Shown: in pieces, positions 33,650 through 44,000 of the stretch
How the letters are laid out: every line of letters starts with the position of its first letter
Position numbering within the stretch: position 1 is the stretch's first letter
The notes under the pieces: generated by a model
What the model saw: the letters and a program-made list of their open reading frames with translations, nothing else
What the model was told of the DNA's origin: nothing
The model's database searches: none
Source: Demequina sp. NBRC 110054
GTDB lineage: Bacteria > Actinomycetota > Actinomycetes > Actinomycetales > Demequinaceae
Direction: 5' to 3'
Assembly (NCBI RefSeq): GCF_002090115.1
Contig: NZ_BBRK01000004.1
Location: 124,001-188,000 of the forward strand
Length of the DNA: 64,000 nt
Program-made: the position numbers and the translations under genes

Positions 33650-35632
33650 CTAGTGTTCCGCGACGATCTCCAGGATGTCGAGCCCGTACTTCTCGAGCTT
33701 CGAGGCCCCGACCCCGTTGACCTTCGCCAGATCGCCTCGCGTGCCGGGCCGATCGCGCGCGATCTGCACGAGCGACGCGTCGACGAGCACGGTGAACGCG
33801 GGCTTGCCCGTCTCCTGCGCGATCGCGTAGCGCCACTGCTTGAGCGCCTCGAAGAGACGGAGCTGGTCCACATCGAGCTCGGCGAGCTCGGCCTTGTTCG
33901 AGCGTCGCGGCGCGCGCGCGGGCGCCGCGTCGGGCCACCAGCGCTCGAGGAAGCGCGTGCGTTTGCGCGTCGCCTTGCCACCCTCGCGGCGGGCGCGGGC
34001 GAACGACAGCGACAGGTGCTCGCGCGCCCGCGTGATCGCGACGTACAGCAGGCGGCGCTCCTCCTCGATCGCCTCGTCCGTCTCGGCCATGGAGATCGGC
34101 ATGAGCCCCTCCGAGCAGCCGACGAGGAAGACCGCGTCCCACTCGAGGCCCTTCGCGGCGTGGACGGTCGTGAGCGTCACGCCCTCGACCGCGGGCGCGT
34201 GCTGCGCCTGAGCTCTTTCGACCAGGTGCTCGACGAGCTCACGCATCGTCATCTGACCCCCGGCGTCGGAGTCCAGGTCGTCGGCGAGCTGCACCAGCGC
34301 CTGCAGGTTGTCCCATCGCTCGCGCACCGCGCCCCGCTCGGCGGGAGGCTGCTCTGCCCAGCCCACGTCCGACAGCGTCGAGCGCACCTGCTCGCCCAGG
34401 GGCGCATCGTCCGGTGCGACCGCGGCGCCGCGCAGCAGGACCATCGCTCGCTTGACCTCGTCGCGATCGAAGAACCGCTGCCCGCCGCGCACCAGGTAGC
34501 CGATGCCACGCTCGGCGAGCGCCTCCTCAAGCAGCTCCGACTGGCTGTTGATGCGGTACAGGATCGCGATCTCGCTCGCGGGCACTCCCGAGGCGATGAG
34601 CGACTGGGCGGCGTCCGCGACCCCCGCGGCCTCCGCCGCATCGTCCGGGTACGCCTTGAATCCGACCGCGGGACCCGAGGGCCGCTGAGCGACGAGCTCG
34701 ACCCCCATGCCGGCCGCGCCGCGGCGCGCCATCAGTCCGTTCGCGAGGTTCACCACCTGGGGCGTGGAGCGGTAGTCGCGGACCAGCTTCACCGTCTGCG
34801 CCGCCGGGTACCTGCGGGAGAACTCGAGCAGGTGGCGCGGCGTCGCCCCTGCGAACGAGTAGATGGTCTGCGCGGGGTCGCCGACCACACACAGGTCCTC
34901 ACGACCGCCGAGCCACTGGTCGAGCAGGAACTGCTGGAGCGGCGAGACGTCCTGGTACTCGTCGACCACGAAGTGGCGGTACTGGCGCCTGATCGTGTCC
35001 CCCACCTCGGGGTGGCGGCCGATGATGTCGGCGAGCAGCAGCAGGATGTCCTCGAAGTCGAGCACCACCGCGTCGGTCTTCGCCTCCTCGTAGGCACGCA
35101 TCGCGTCGACCACCTGGAGCCGGTCGAGGCCCGCGGGAGCGGGGCGCCCCTGGTCCGCGGCGACCCGCACGTAGTCGTCGGCCGCGACGAGCGACACCTT
35201 GGCCCACTCGATCTCGCTCGCGAGGTCGCGCACCGCGAGCCGGTCGAGGCTCAGCCCAACCTGACGCGCGGCGCGGCCGATGAGCGGCGCCTTGTGCTCG
35301 ACGAGCTGAGGGATCTGGCCCCCGACCGCCTGCGGCCAGAAGTAGCTCAGCTGGCGGAGGGCCGCCGCGTGGAAGGTGCGCGCCTGGACACCGCCAGCGC
35401 CGAGCGCACGCAGGCGCTGTCGCATCTCTCCCGCGGCGCGCGCCGTGAACGTCACGGCCAGCACGGACTGCGGGTTGTACGCCGAGACGCGCACGCCGTA
35501 GGCGATGCGGTGGGTGATCGCGCGGGTCTTGCCCGTGCCGGCGCCCGCGAGGACGCACACGGGCCCATGGAGGGCGGTGGCGACCTCGCGCTGCTCGGGG
35601 TCGAGCGCTTCGAGGATCTGGTCGGCTGACAT
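33650..35632 (-). CDS. uvrD2: UvrD2-type superfamily 1 DNA helicase with HRDC domain
   Basis: This 660-residue 3'-to-5' helicase has motif I GAGTGKT (near residue 31), TFTARAAGEMRQRL, motif II VVDEYQDVSPLQ, GDPAQTIYSFAGA, DYRSTPQVV, TVHAAKGLEWDAVFL and YVAITRAREHLSLSFAR. A C-terminal HRDC domain (about residues 578-655) ends NGVGASKLEKYGLDIL. The CxxC...CxxC zinc segment that M. tuberculosis UvrD2 carries between helicase core and HRDC is absent; no Cys pair occurs there. Start choice is uncertain: the ATG at 35632 fits the conserved DPEQREVA N-terminus, but ATGs at 35641 and 35662 are in frame. The nudC neighbour matches Rv3198c-Rv3199c. Confidence 0.93.
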   Translation of the reverse strand: MSADQILEALDPEQREVATALHGPVCVLAGAGTGKTRAITHRIAYGVRVSAYNPQSVLAVTFTARAAGEMRQRLRALGAGGVQARTFHAAALRQLSYFWPQAVGGQIPQLVEHKAPLIGRAARQVGLSLDRLAVRDLASEIEWAKVSLVAADDYVRVAADQGRPAPAGLDRLQVVDAMRAYEEAKTDAVVLDFEDILLLLADIIGRHPEVGDTIRRQYRHFVVDEYQDVSPLQQFLLDQWLGGREDLCVVGDPAQTIYSFAGATPRHLLEFSRRYPAAQTVKLVRDYRSTPQVVNLANGLMARRGAAGMGVELVAQRPSGPAVGFKAYPDDAAEAAGVADAAQSLIASGVPASEIAILYRINSQSELLEEALAERGIGYLVRGGQRFFDRDEVKRAMVLLRGAAVAPDDAPLGEQVRSTLSDVGWAEQPPAERGAVRERWDNLQALVQLADDLDSDAGGQMTMRELVEHLVERAQAQHAPAVEGVTLTTVHAAKGLEWDAVFLVGCSEGLMPISMAETDEAIEEERRLLYVAITRAREHLSLSFARARREGGKATRKRTRFLERWWPDAAPARAPRRSNKAELAELDVDQLRLFEALKQWRYAIAQETGKPAFTVLVDASLVQIARDRPGTRGDLAKVNGVGASKLEKYGLDILEIVAEH

Positions 35633-35713
35633 CACAGGCATTGTGTCAGCAGGGACCGACATCTCCTGCCGGTCGCCCTGGGCTGGGGACGACGCGGGAG
35701 CGGGCCCGCCACG

Positions 35714-35755
35714 GGGACGATGCGGCTCGCTGAGCACGCCGGGCAGGGACGATGC
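35714..35755. repeat. Two GGGACGATGC decamers upstream of uvrD2
   Basis: Exact copies occur at 35714-35723 and 35746-35755 in the 166-base gap between uvrD2 and nudC. Nothing else is recognisable in that gap. Confidence 0.6.
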
Positions 35756-35798
35756 GGGCCGCACCGAGGCGGCGGGCGAACGGCGGAGCCGGACCGGG

Positions 35799-36722
35799 TC
35801 AGACGTCGATGTGCTCGTCCGCGACGCGGTCCTGGATCGGGCCTCCGAACCAGGCCTCGATGAGCCTTCGCGCGATCGAGCCGTGCGGCGCGAGGACGAT
35901 CTCGCCGTCGGCCACGAGCGCGACGATCTCCTCGCGAGAGACGAACCTGCCCTCGGTGATCTCGACGCCGTCCACGGTGAGGCTCGTCGCGTCGGTGCGC
36001 GCAGTGAAGCCCACCATCACCGACGCGGGGAAGGGCCAGGGCTGCGAGCCCGCGTAGCTCACCTCGGTGAGCCGCACCTGCGCCTCCTCCCACACCTCGC
36101 GATGCACGGCCTGCTCGAACGTCTCCCCCGGCTCCACGTAGCCCGCGAGGATCGAGAAGCGGTGGGGGCCCCAGTGCGCGGCGTGGGCCAGCAGCAGGCG
36201 ATCCTCCGGGTCGGCGATCGCGACGATCACCGCGGGATCCACGCGGGGATAGTGCTCGCGGTCGTCGACCGGGCAGCGTCGCACCCAGCCGCCCTTGATC
36301 GGCTCCGTGGCCGCGCCGCACCGCGCACAGTGGCCGTGCGCGGCGTGCCACTGCTCGAGCGCGACGGCGGTTGCCCCGAGCTCGCGGTCGCGGACGCCCT
36401 CGGCGCCTCGCTCGGAGAACGGCTTGAGGAGATCCCTGAGCCCCACCAGCCGCTCGCCGCCGATGCCGTCGTAACCGTCCGCGAACGACGGGTCCGCCGG
36501 CACGATCGCGACGAGGTCGCGCTCCGCCTCGCGCCCCAGGTACAGGGTCAACGCGGCATCCGGGTGCGCTCCTGGCGGGAGCTCGACCAGCCGCCCGGCC
36601 GAGGTCAGGAGACGGCCTTCCGTCACGACGATCGCGGTCGCGCCGGCGGGGTCGAATCCATCGCGCAGCTCCGCCGCGCGGTCGACGATGAGGGGATCGG
36701 GCCTGCTCCAGGGGTCGCTCAC
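35799..36722 (-). CDS. nudC: NAD(H) pyrophosphatase / RNA deNADding enzyme
   Basis: This 307-residue Nudix hydrolase cleaves NADH (and NAD-capped RNA) to NMNH and AMP. A poorly conserved N-terminal domain is followed by a zinc ribbon (CARCG, then CPVDDREHYPR). Next come the Nudix box GYVEPGETFEQAVHREVWEEA (split here at about residues 203-223) and the NudC-specific SQPWPFPAS motif. The GTG at 36722 falls exactly at the start predicted from TACGGT (36729-36734). The fourth zinc ligand is replaced or supplied by His, as in other actinobacterial NudC proteins as I recall them. Confidence 0.93.
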   Translation of the reverse strand: MSDPWSRPDPLIVDRAAELRDGFDPAGATAIVVTEGRLLTSAGRLVELPPGAHPDAALTLYLGREAERDLVAIVPADPSFADGYDGIGGERLVGLRDLLKPFSERGAEGVRDRELGATAVALEQWHAAHGHCARCGAATEPIKGGWVRRCPVDDREHYPRVDPAVIVAIADPEDRLLLAHAAHWGPHRFSILAGYVEPGETFEQAVHREVWEEAQVRLTEVSYAGSQPWPFPASVMVGFTARTDATSLTVDGVEITEGRFVSREEIVALVADGEIVLAPHGSIARRLIEAWFGGPIQDRVADEHIDV

Positions 36723-36728
36723 GGCTCC

Positions 36729-36734
36729 ACCGTA
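36729..36734 (-). promoter_or_regulatory. Candidate -10 element for nudC
   Basis: TACGGT on the minus strand leaves a six-base gap to the GTG at 36722, predicting a leaderless message. Confidence 0.45.
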
Positions 36735-36825
36735 CTCCCGCGCCGGACCGGCTCCGCGAGGCGTCCGGCGGTCGCGCGACGCGGCCCCCACGGCGTGGAG
36801 CATGGCGATGATGCCTGGTTCGTCC

Positions 36826-36831
36826 TAATGT
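36826..36831 (+). promoter_or_regulatory. Candidate -10 element for the phosphotransferase gene
   Basis: TAATGT leaves a six-base gap to the GTG at 36838, so +1 is predicted to be the first base of the start codon. Confidence 0.5.
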
Positions 36832-36837
36832 GAGGGC

Positions 36838-37794
36838 GTGCCTCGTTCACCGCTCGCCCTCGCGGCGCTGGCGTCGGTCGCGGTTCCCGGGCTGGATGTC
36901 TACGACGTCCTCCGGTCCCCGCACACCGACGCCGACTTCGATGTCGTCGTCGTCAAGGACGCCACCGGCCGACGCTGGGTCGTGCGCGCGCCCAGGCGCG
37001 CCGCCGCCGGCGCGGCGCTCGAGGCGGAGCGCGGACTGCTGCAGGCTCTGGCCAGGGCGAAGGACGCGGAGCTCGTCAATTTCGCGGTCCCCCTGCCGGC
37101 CGGAGCGGCGACGCTGTCCGACGGCGAGGGCCGCGCGATCGTCTACAAGGAGGCGCCAGGAGCTCCCCTCGTGCTCGCCGAGGTCGTCGGTGGCCCAGGG
37201 CTCGCCGCGTCGATCGGCAGGGCGCTCGCGTCCGTGCACGAGCTGCCGACGCAGCTGGTCGAGGACCTCGGGCTCGCGTCGTACTCGGCCGAGGAGCACA
37301 GGACCCGCAGGCTGGCCGAGCTGGACGCCGGAGTCCAGACGGGCCTCGTCCCACCGCGCCTCGCGGACCGCTGGGAGCACCAGCTCGAGGACGTGTCGTG
37401 GTGGCGCTTCGAGCCCACCGTGGTGCACGGCGATATGGGCGAGCACCAGCTGCTGGTCCGCGAGGGACAGATCTCCGGCATCGTCGACTGGATGGACGCG
37501 CGCGTCGCGGACCCGGCGGACGACCTTGCGTGGCTCGTCGCCTCCGCGCCGGAGGACGTGCTCGACTCCGTGATGGAGGCCTACGGCATGGCGCGGCGCG
37601 AGACCCGCGACCCCCACCTTCTCGACCGCGCGCGGCTGTCCTCCGAGACCGCGCTGCTGCGCTGGCTCATGTACGGGGTGCGCACCGAGGACGAGGCGAT
37701 CGTCGCCGACGGCCAGGGCATGCTCGCCGATCTCGAGGCGCTGCTCTTCGACGAGCCGGATGCCGACGACGAGGATCCCGAGCCCGGCTCCTAG
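36838..37794 (+). CDS. Aminoglycoside/macrolide phosphotransferase-like kinase (APH fold)
   Basis: This 318-residue protein has the APH fold of small-molecule kinases. The N-lobe nucleotide strand DFDVVVVKDATGRRWVVRAPRR carries the ATP-site Lys region. VVHGDMGEHQLLV is the catalytic loop (HGD at about residues 199-201), and IVDWMDARVADPADDLAWL is the metal-binding DxD-like segment. In the loop the usual metal-binding Asn (HGDxxxxN) is Gln. Such genes sit beside adnA/adnB or nudC in many actinobacteria and are not necessarily resistance genes; the substrate is unknown. Its stop codon overlaps the adnB stop (CTAG). Confidence 0.82.
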   Translation: MPRSPLALAALASVAVPGLDVYDVLRSPHTDADFDVVVVKDATGRRWVVRAPRRAAAGAALEAERGLLQALARAKDAELVNFAVPLPAGAATLSDGEGRAIVYKEAPGAPLVLAEVVGGPGLAASIGRALASVHELPTQLVEDLGLASYSAEEHRTRRLAELDAGVQTGLVPPRLADRWEHQLEDVSWWRFEPTVVHGDMGEHQLLVREGQISGIVDWMDARVADPADDLAWLVASAPEDVLDSVMEAYGMARRETRDPHLLDRARLSSETALLRWLMYGVRTEDEAIVADGQGMLADLEALLFDEPDADDEDPEPGS

Positions 37795-40700
37795 CGCGCG
37801 GCCTCGCTCGCCTGGGAGTCCGGAGCGGCGCCACCACGAATGAGGTCCTCGATCTCTCCCCTGTCCAGCAGCCGTGCGGGCCTCGCCGTCACGTCGGCCG
37901 CGACGTAGTAGAACGCCGCGTCGATCTCGTCAAGCGGCAGACCCGTGCGCTCTGCCCACGCGAGCCTGTACATCGCGAGCTGCACCTCGCGCGCGGCCCT
38001 TTCGTGCTCGTCTCGAGGGGGCCGACCCGACTTCCAGTCGACGACCGTGATCCGATCCAGTCCTCCTCCCGCGGGGAAGACCGCGTCGATCCGGGAGCGC
38101 ACCGACACGCCCCCGACCGGCAGCTCGACATCCACCTCGACGTCCGAGGGCACGCGGCTCGCCCACTCGGACGCCTCGAAGATCCGCTTGAGCTCCTCGA
38201 GATCGACCGCTCCCTGCTCGTCGGGGCCTAGGTCATCCTCGTCGAACAGCGCGGTCTGCCCGTAGCGGGACTCGATCCAGGCGTGCAGGGCCGAGCCGCG
38301 CTGCGCGGCGAACGTCGGCTCCTGGGGAATCGGTCGGCGCAGTTGCCGCGCGAAGTCATCCCTGCTGCGGCGCATCGCCACGAGCGCGGACGTGGACAGG
38401 TGCGCGGGCAAGGGCATCTCGGCGCCGCCGCCGCGTCGGTTCGCGCCTTCCGCGAGCATCGCCGCGAGCTCGTCCGCGAGGGGAAGCGCGGCCCCGTCGG
38501 GCACCACCCCGGGCTCGGCCTCGACGACGCGGCGAGCGAGGGCGCGGCGGTGGCGTTGGGGCGCGGTCTCGGGCCGGGGCCACACGCCCTCCTCCACGAG
38601 CGGCGCGGGAGGATCCTGACCGTCCTCGGGCTCGGGGGCCCAGCCGTCGTCGGCGACGATGCCCTCCTCCCGCAGCTCGTCCACGAACAGGGAAGGACGC
38701 CTGGCCTTCTTGCCCTCCGTGTACCAGGAGCCGGAGACGAGCACATGGCTGCGGGCGCGCGTGAGCGCGACGTAGAACAGCCGCCGCTCCTCGTCGATGG
38801 CGTGTGCCCCCGCGCGCTCGCGGAACTCGTCGATCGAGTCAGCGAGTCCCTTGTGATCCCCTGCGTCGCGCCAGTCCCAGACCGGGAGCGATCGCGCGTC
38901 CATCCGCAGCTCCCAGGGGACCTCCGGGTCGCCCGAGAGCCATGCGCCCTTGGAGCGCGTGACCGAGGGGAAGGCGTCCTCGACGGCGCCAGGCACGGCG
39001 ACGACGTCCCACTCGAGACCCTTGGAGGCGTGCACAGTGAGGATCTGCACGGCTCCCGGCTCGGGCTCCTTGACCGGGGCGTCGAGGCCCCGCTCCTCGC
39101 TGCGGGCGGCATCGAGCCACTGCAGGAACGCGCCGAGCGTGGCGTGCTCGGCGCCCTGCGCGAAGCTGCGCGCCGCGTCGAGGAACGCGTCGACGTTGCG
39201 GCGGATGCGCCCGTCGGGGCTCGCGACGTCGGCCTCGATGTCGAGGCCCCACACGCGCTCGGTGAACGCGATGAGCTCGGTCAGCGGGAGGTACGTGTGC
39301 TGGCGGATCTGATCGATCGCACGCTGGAGCGAGCGCAGCCGGCCGCGTGCCTCCTGGGTCAGGGCGCGCCCGTCGGTGGCGAAGCCAGGCGGCGCCTCCT
39401 GCGCGAGCGCGTCGACGATGCTCGCGCCCCCCTCGCGGGTCGCGCGAGGCCCGGCGAGGTGCTCGGCCCAGTCCTGGAGCGCCATGAGGTCGCGCGGCCC
39501 GAGGTTCACGCGCTCGGAGGTGAGCAGGCGCATGAGCGAGTCGCCCCTGGACGGGTCGTGGGCGGCCTCGAGCAGCGCGACGAGGTCGGCGACGTCGGGG
39601 GTGTCCAGCAGGCCTCCGAGCCCCACGACCTCGTAGTCGACGCCGCGGGCGGCGAGCGCGTCGACAATGCCGGGGATCGTCGCCCTCCGCCGGCACAGCA
39701 CGGCGGCCTCGACGATGTGCTCGGGCCCATGCCCGAGCTCGTCCCTGCGGGCCAGGATGAAGTCGACGACGTGCTGCGCCTCGTCATCGAGCGTCGCCGC
39801 CATGTGCGCCGTCACCCCGGCCGTCGCGCGTGTCGGCTCGGCCATGCCGAGGTGCTCCCCCCTGGAGACGAGCGGCTTGACGTCCACGGTCGTCGCCTCT
39901 CGCAGCGGGTCCACCGAGGCGTTCGCGGCATGCAGGACGCTCGCCTCGTTGCGCCAGGAGACGGTGAGGGAGGCGTCCCTCGCGTCCAGCAGGCCCTTGA
40001 AATCCTCGAGCGCGGCCGCCGAGGCGCCGCGGAAGCCGTAGATCGCCTGGTTCGGGTCGCCGACGGCCATCATCGGGTGGTCGGTGCCGAACAGCTCGAC
40101 GAAGAGGCGCAGCTGCGCCGGGGAGGTGTCCTGGAACTCGTCGAGGAGCACCGCGCGGAAGCGCGCACGCTCGGCCGCCCTCACTGGCGGAAGCGCCGCG
40201 AGCTCGACGGCGATGGCGACCTGATCGGAGAAGTCGAGAAGCGCCCCCGCGTGCTTGCGCGCGCGATAGTCGTCGACGAGGTCGGCCATCGCTCGCAGGT
40301 TGCGGACCGCCTTGATCCTTCCCGAGAGGGTCTTCGTCATCGGTGAGGGCGCCGCGTCGCCTGGCTTCTTGGGAAGCGCCTCGAACGTCCGGCTCATGTC
40401 GTCCAGGAAGTCGCGCAGCCGTGCCGTCGAGACGCCGTGCTCACGCAGCTGCGCGGACAGGCGGGGCAGGGCCGAGCGCACGGTTCCCACCGCGCTGTCG
40501 GTGTCGAGGTTCGCCGTCCACTCCTCGAGGGTGCGCGAGGCGAGCTGCCACAGCGCCGCATCCGTCAGCACGGTCGAGTCCGGGTCCTCACCGACACGCA
40601 GCCCGTGCTCGGCCGCGAGCGCGGCTGCGTAGGCGTTGTACGTCGCAACGGTCGGCGACGGCCGCTCGGGATCGCGGAGCAGGCTCTCCTGGCCGTCCGA

Positions 40701-41045
40701 CCCCGTGAATCTGTCCCAGACGCGGGAGATGCGCTCGTCGGCGCGCTCCGCGATCTCCGCCGCGGCCTTGCGGGTGAACGTGAGGCACAGGATCTCGTCG
40801 GGGCTGATCGGGCGCCCGAACAGCTCGTCGGCGTGGTCGAGCAGGTAGACGATCCGCATGGACAGGGTCTCGGTCTTGCCCGACCCGGCTCCCGCGACCA
40901 CGAGCGTCGGCTCGACGCCCGCGCCGATGATGGCGAGCTGCTCGTCCGTGGGGGTCCTCCCCGGATCGATGATCTGCGCGAGCTCGAGCGCGGAACGATG
41001 CTGCGGGATCACGACCCCGGGGGTCGTCGTGTCCGGGGTGGTCAT
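37791..41045 (-). CDS. adnB: AdnB helicase-nuclease subunit
   Basis: This 1084-residue superfamily 1A motor-nuclease is the lead-motor subunit of the mycobacterial-type AdnAB complex, which resects double-strand breaks. The helicase motifs are complete: AGAGSGKTETL (near residue 52), CLTFTRKAAAEI, VLLDEFQDTSPAQLRLF, GDPNQAIYGFRGA, VSWRNEASVL, LTVHASKGLEWDVVAVPG and YVALTRARSHVLVSGS. The C-terminal RecB-type nuclease shows GSALHAWIESRYG and VVDWKSGRPP. No Fe-S Cys cluster is present, as expected for AdnB. The ATG overlaps the adnA stop by four bases. Confidence 0.93.
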   Translation of the reverse strand: MTTPDTTTPGVVIPQHRSALELAQIIDPGRTPTDEQLAIIGAGVEPTLVVAGAGSGKTETLSMRIVYLLDHADELFGRPISPDEILCLTFTRKAAAEIAERADERISRVWDRFTGSDGQESLLRDPERPSPTVATYNAYAAALAAEHGLRVGEDPDSTVLTDAALWQLASRTLEEWTANLDTDSAVGTVRSALPRLSAQLREHGVSTARLRDFLDDMSRTFEALPKKPGDAAPSPMTKTLSGRIKAVRNLRAMADLVDDYRARKHAGALLDFSDQVAIAVELAALPPVRAAERARFRAVLLDEFQDTSPAQLRLFVELFGTDHPMMAVGDPNQAIYGFRGASAAALEDFKGLLDARDASLTVSWRNEASVLHAANASVDPLREATTVDVKPLVSRGEHLGMAEPTRATAGVTAHMAATLDDEAQHVVDFILARRDELGHGPEHIVEAAVLCRRRATIPGIVDALAARGVDYEVVGLGGLLDTPDVADLVALLEAAHDPSRGDSLMRLLTSERVNLGPRDLMALQDWAEHLAGPRATREGGASIVDALAQEAPPGFATDGRALTQEARGRLRSLQRAIDQIRQHTYLPLTELIAFTERVWGLDIEADVASPDGRIRRNVDAFLDAARSFAQGAEHATLGAFLQWLDAARSEERGLDAPVKEPEPGAVQILTVHASKGLEWDVVAVPGAVEDAFPSVTRSKGAWLSGDPEVPWELRMDARSLPVWDWRDAGDHKGLADSIDEFRERAGAHAIDEERRLFYVALTRARSHVLVSGSWYTEGKKARRPSLFVDELREEGIVADDGWAPEPEDGQDPPAPLVEEGVWPRPETAPQRHRRALARRVVEAEPGVVPDGAALPLADELAAMLAEGANRRGGGAEMPLPAHLSTSALVAMRRSRDDFARQLRRPIPQEPTFAAQRGSALHAWIESRYGQTALFDEDDLGPDEQGAVDLEELKRIFEASEWASRVPSDVEVDVELPVGGVSVRSRIDAVFPAGGGLDRITVVDWKSGRPPRDEHERAAREVQLAMYRLAWAERTGLPLDEIDAAFYYVAADVTARPARLLDRGEIEDLIRGGAAPDSQASEAAR

Positions 41046-44000
41046 GAGCCGCTGACCTGCCTTCCTGCCGCGTGAGCGGGACACGACCGTCGGACCGGGC
41101 AGTGGTCGCACATGGGGTTGGGTCGTGCGGAGAAGGTCGCGCCCGTCATCTCCGCGACCGCGTCGTCGAGCACCTCACGCGCCGCCTGCGGATCGATCGG
41201 TGACTGCTTGCGGACGCTCGCGCTCTGCGTGGAGCCGCCGACGAACACGAGCGCGGCGTCCGAGGCCCGATCGACCCCGGGGAACGCACCGCTGCCCGCG
41301 ACGAGCTGGTACATCATCAGCTGACCGTGATCCTCGGCCTCCGCGGCCGAGACGGTCCGCCCGGTCTTGAGGTCGACGATCCGCGCCTCGTTCCCATGGA
41401 CCTCGACACGGTCGGCGAGGCCGGAGACGATGGCGCGACCGAACTCGACCTTGAAGCCCTGCTCGAGCAGCACCCGATCGGCTCGAGCGTCCCTGAGGTA
41501 GCCCGCGAGGCGCCTCACCATGTCCCGTGCCCGGGAGTAAGTCTCCCGTTCGACCCACGTCTCGCGGCCACCGATCTCGGCCCAGCGCTCGTCGAGCATC
41601 GCCATCATCTGGGACTCGCCGCCCTCGGGGAACGCCTCGGCGATCTCGTGGACGAGCAGGCCGATGTTCTGGGCGTCGGTGCTCTCGGTGGTGCCGCCTG
41701 CGGACTCGAGCGCCCACTTGAGCGGGCAGGTGCGTATCGAGTCGATCCTCGACGGGGACACCCTGACCAGCGCGTCGGGCTCCCAGAACGGCTCCTCCGT
41801 GGACGGACCGGCGACGCCGTGCCAGTGCCGGGGATCCGCGCCGGCGACGCCGCGCGCGGCGAGATCGGCGAGTTGCGCGGCCGCTCCCTCGAGCCTCGCG
41901 AGCGCCGCGGCGTCCTCGGCATCCTCGGCAAGCGCCGCGGCCGCCGCGACGCCCTCCGACCTGAGCCAGCCGATGGCCGCCCGGAGGTCCGCGACCCCTC
42001 GCGCGCCTGCAGTGCTGCGGCGCTCGACTCCCGCGGCGTCGCCGACGAGCGCGAGGAACCGGGACGGCTGTGACTCGGAGTCCTCGACCGCGGTGAGGAC
42101 AAGCCGCGTGCGAGCCCGGGTCACCGCCACCAGGAGCGCGCGAGTCTCATCGTCCAGCACCGCCCGACGCGCCGCGTGCAGGTCGCGCGGCCCCCTCGCG
42201 AGGCTCAATGCCTCCTCCGACGCGAGCCCGCCAGCGTCGAGCACCTCGGCGAGTGTCTGCGCGCCCAGCACCGAGTCCCGCAGCCGCAGGTTCGGCCACA
42301 CTCCCTCCTCCAGGCCGGCGATCGCGACGAGGTCCCACTCGCGGCCGGCCGCTGAGGCCGGAGTGCAGAAGGAGACGGCGTCCGGGGAGCGGCCCTGCGC
42401 GCCGAGCGAGTCGGCCGCGAAGTCCTGGCTCTCGAGGTATTCGAGGAACGACGCGATCGGCGCGTTCGGGAGTCGCTCCGAGTACGTCTGCGCCGCTCGC
42501 AGCACGGCGATCACCGCGTCAAGGTCGGCGTCGTCCCTGGCCGAGCCCGCCAGCGCCGCCTCGCGCCACTTCTCGGCCACGTCGAGCGACGCCCAGGCCG
42601 CCCAGATCACGGCGCCCGGGCTCGCCCCGGGCTGCGCCATGCGCTCGGCCGCGGCCGCCGCCGCACGCGAGGCCCGCTCGGCCTGGCGCGCCTCCGGGCC
42701 GTCGAGCGAGGCCCACCGCGCCGCGTCCGCCATCGCCTCGACGAGCAGCTCGACGCTCGAGCGGGCCCCGCCACCCGCGCGCTCCTCGCGGACGAGTGCC
42801 CTGCGCAGTCGACGCAGCGCCACGGGGTCGAGGCCGATGAGCCGCGAGCCGAGGACGGTCAGCGCCTTCTCCTCGTCCCACTGCTCGCCCAGGGCCACCC
42901 TGAGCAGAGTGAGCAGCGGCTGGATCGCAGGCTCGAGATGAAGCGCAGTCCCCTCGCCGAGCGCCTCGCACGGGATATCCGCAGCGAGCAGGTCGGATCG
43001 CAGCGAGCGCAGCAGCGACGTCGAGCGCGCGATCACGACCATGCGTCCCCACGGCACCTGTGGCCCGTCGAAGCCATGCCTGGACCGCCGCAGCTCGGCG
43101 GCGATCGCACGAGACTGCGCGTAGCGATGCGGCGCGGTGAGGAGAGTCACCGGCGCCTCCTCGGCCTCGCCGGAGGCGGCGGCGCGCACGGCGCCGCGGG
43201 CCGAGGCCGCCCCCTTCACCCCGATGCGCTCGGCGACGCGTGCGCTGACCGCCGCCAGCGCGGGTGGCTGACGATGGTCCGCGGTGAGCTCGATTCTCAC
43301 CTCGGCTGCGCCAGCCACCTCAGCGAGAGTGTCGGGAACAGCCCCTCGGTAGCCCTGGACCGACTCGTCGGCGTTGCCCAGCAGGACGAGCCGCGCGCCG
43401 TCGCGGGAGAGGCGCCTCAGGAAGGAGAACGTCGCCGCGGTCGCATCGTGCGCATCGTCCACGATGACGAGGTCCCAGGACGGCCTCGGGGCGTCGGGAC
43501 CGACGATCTCGTCCCACTCCTCGAGCACCACCGTCGCCCTGGACACGACAGCCGCAGGATCGAAGCGGTCGCCCTGGTCGACCGTCGTCGTGCCGAGCGC
43601 CAGGACGTTGTCGTACTCCTCGTAGAGGCGAGCGGCGGCCTGCCACTCCGGCCTCGCGCACCGCTTCCCGAGCAGCGCGAGCTCGTCGGCCAGGACCCCG
43701 CGCTCCGCGGCCCTCATGAGCAGGTTCCGCAGCTCCTCACGGAAGCCGGGCAGCAGTGCCGCGTCCGCGGGCACGACCCCCTGCCAGTCGAGCGAGGCCA
43801 CGCTCGGATCCGCATGCCCCTTGAGGAGGTCGTGGAGCATGACGTCCTGCTCGGCGCCGGAGATCAGCGAGGGTCGGGGCATCCCCAGCGCGGTCGCCTC
43901 GTTCGCGAGCACCTCGAATGCCGCTGACGCGGCGGTGCGGACGACCGGCTGACCGAGGGGACCCGCGATCGCGTGGGCCACCCGATCGCGCAGCGTTGCC

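Noticed and set aside
36838..37794. Macrolide or aminoglycoside resistance gene
   Set aside because: The fold fits, but the gene is part of conserved chromosomal backbone and has a Gln in place of the metal-binding Asn; calling it resistance is not supported.
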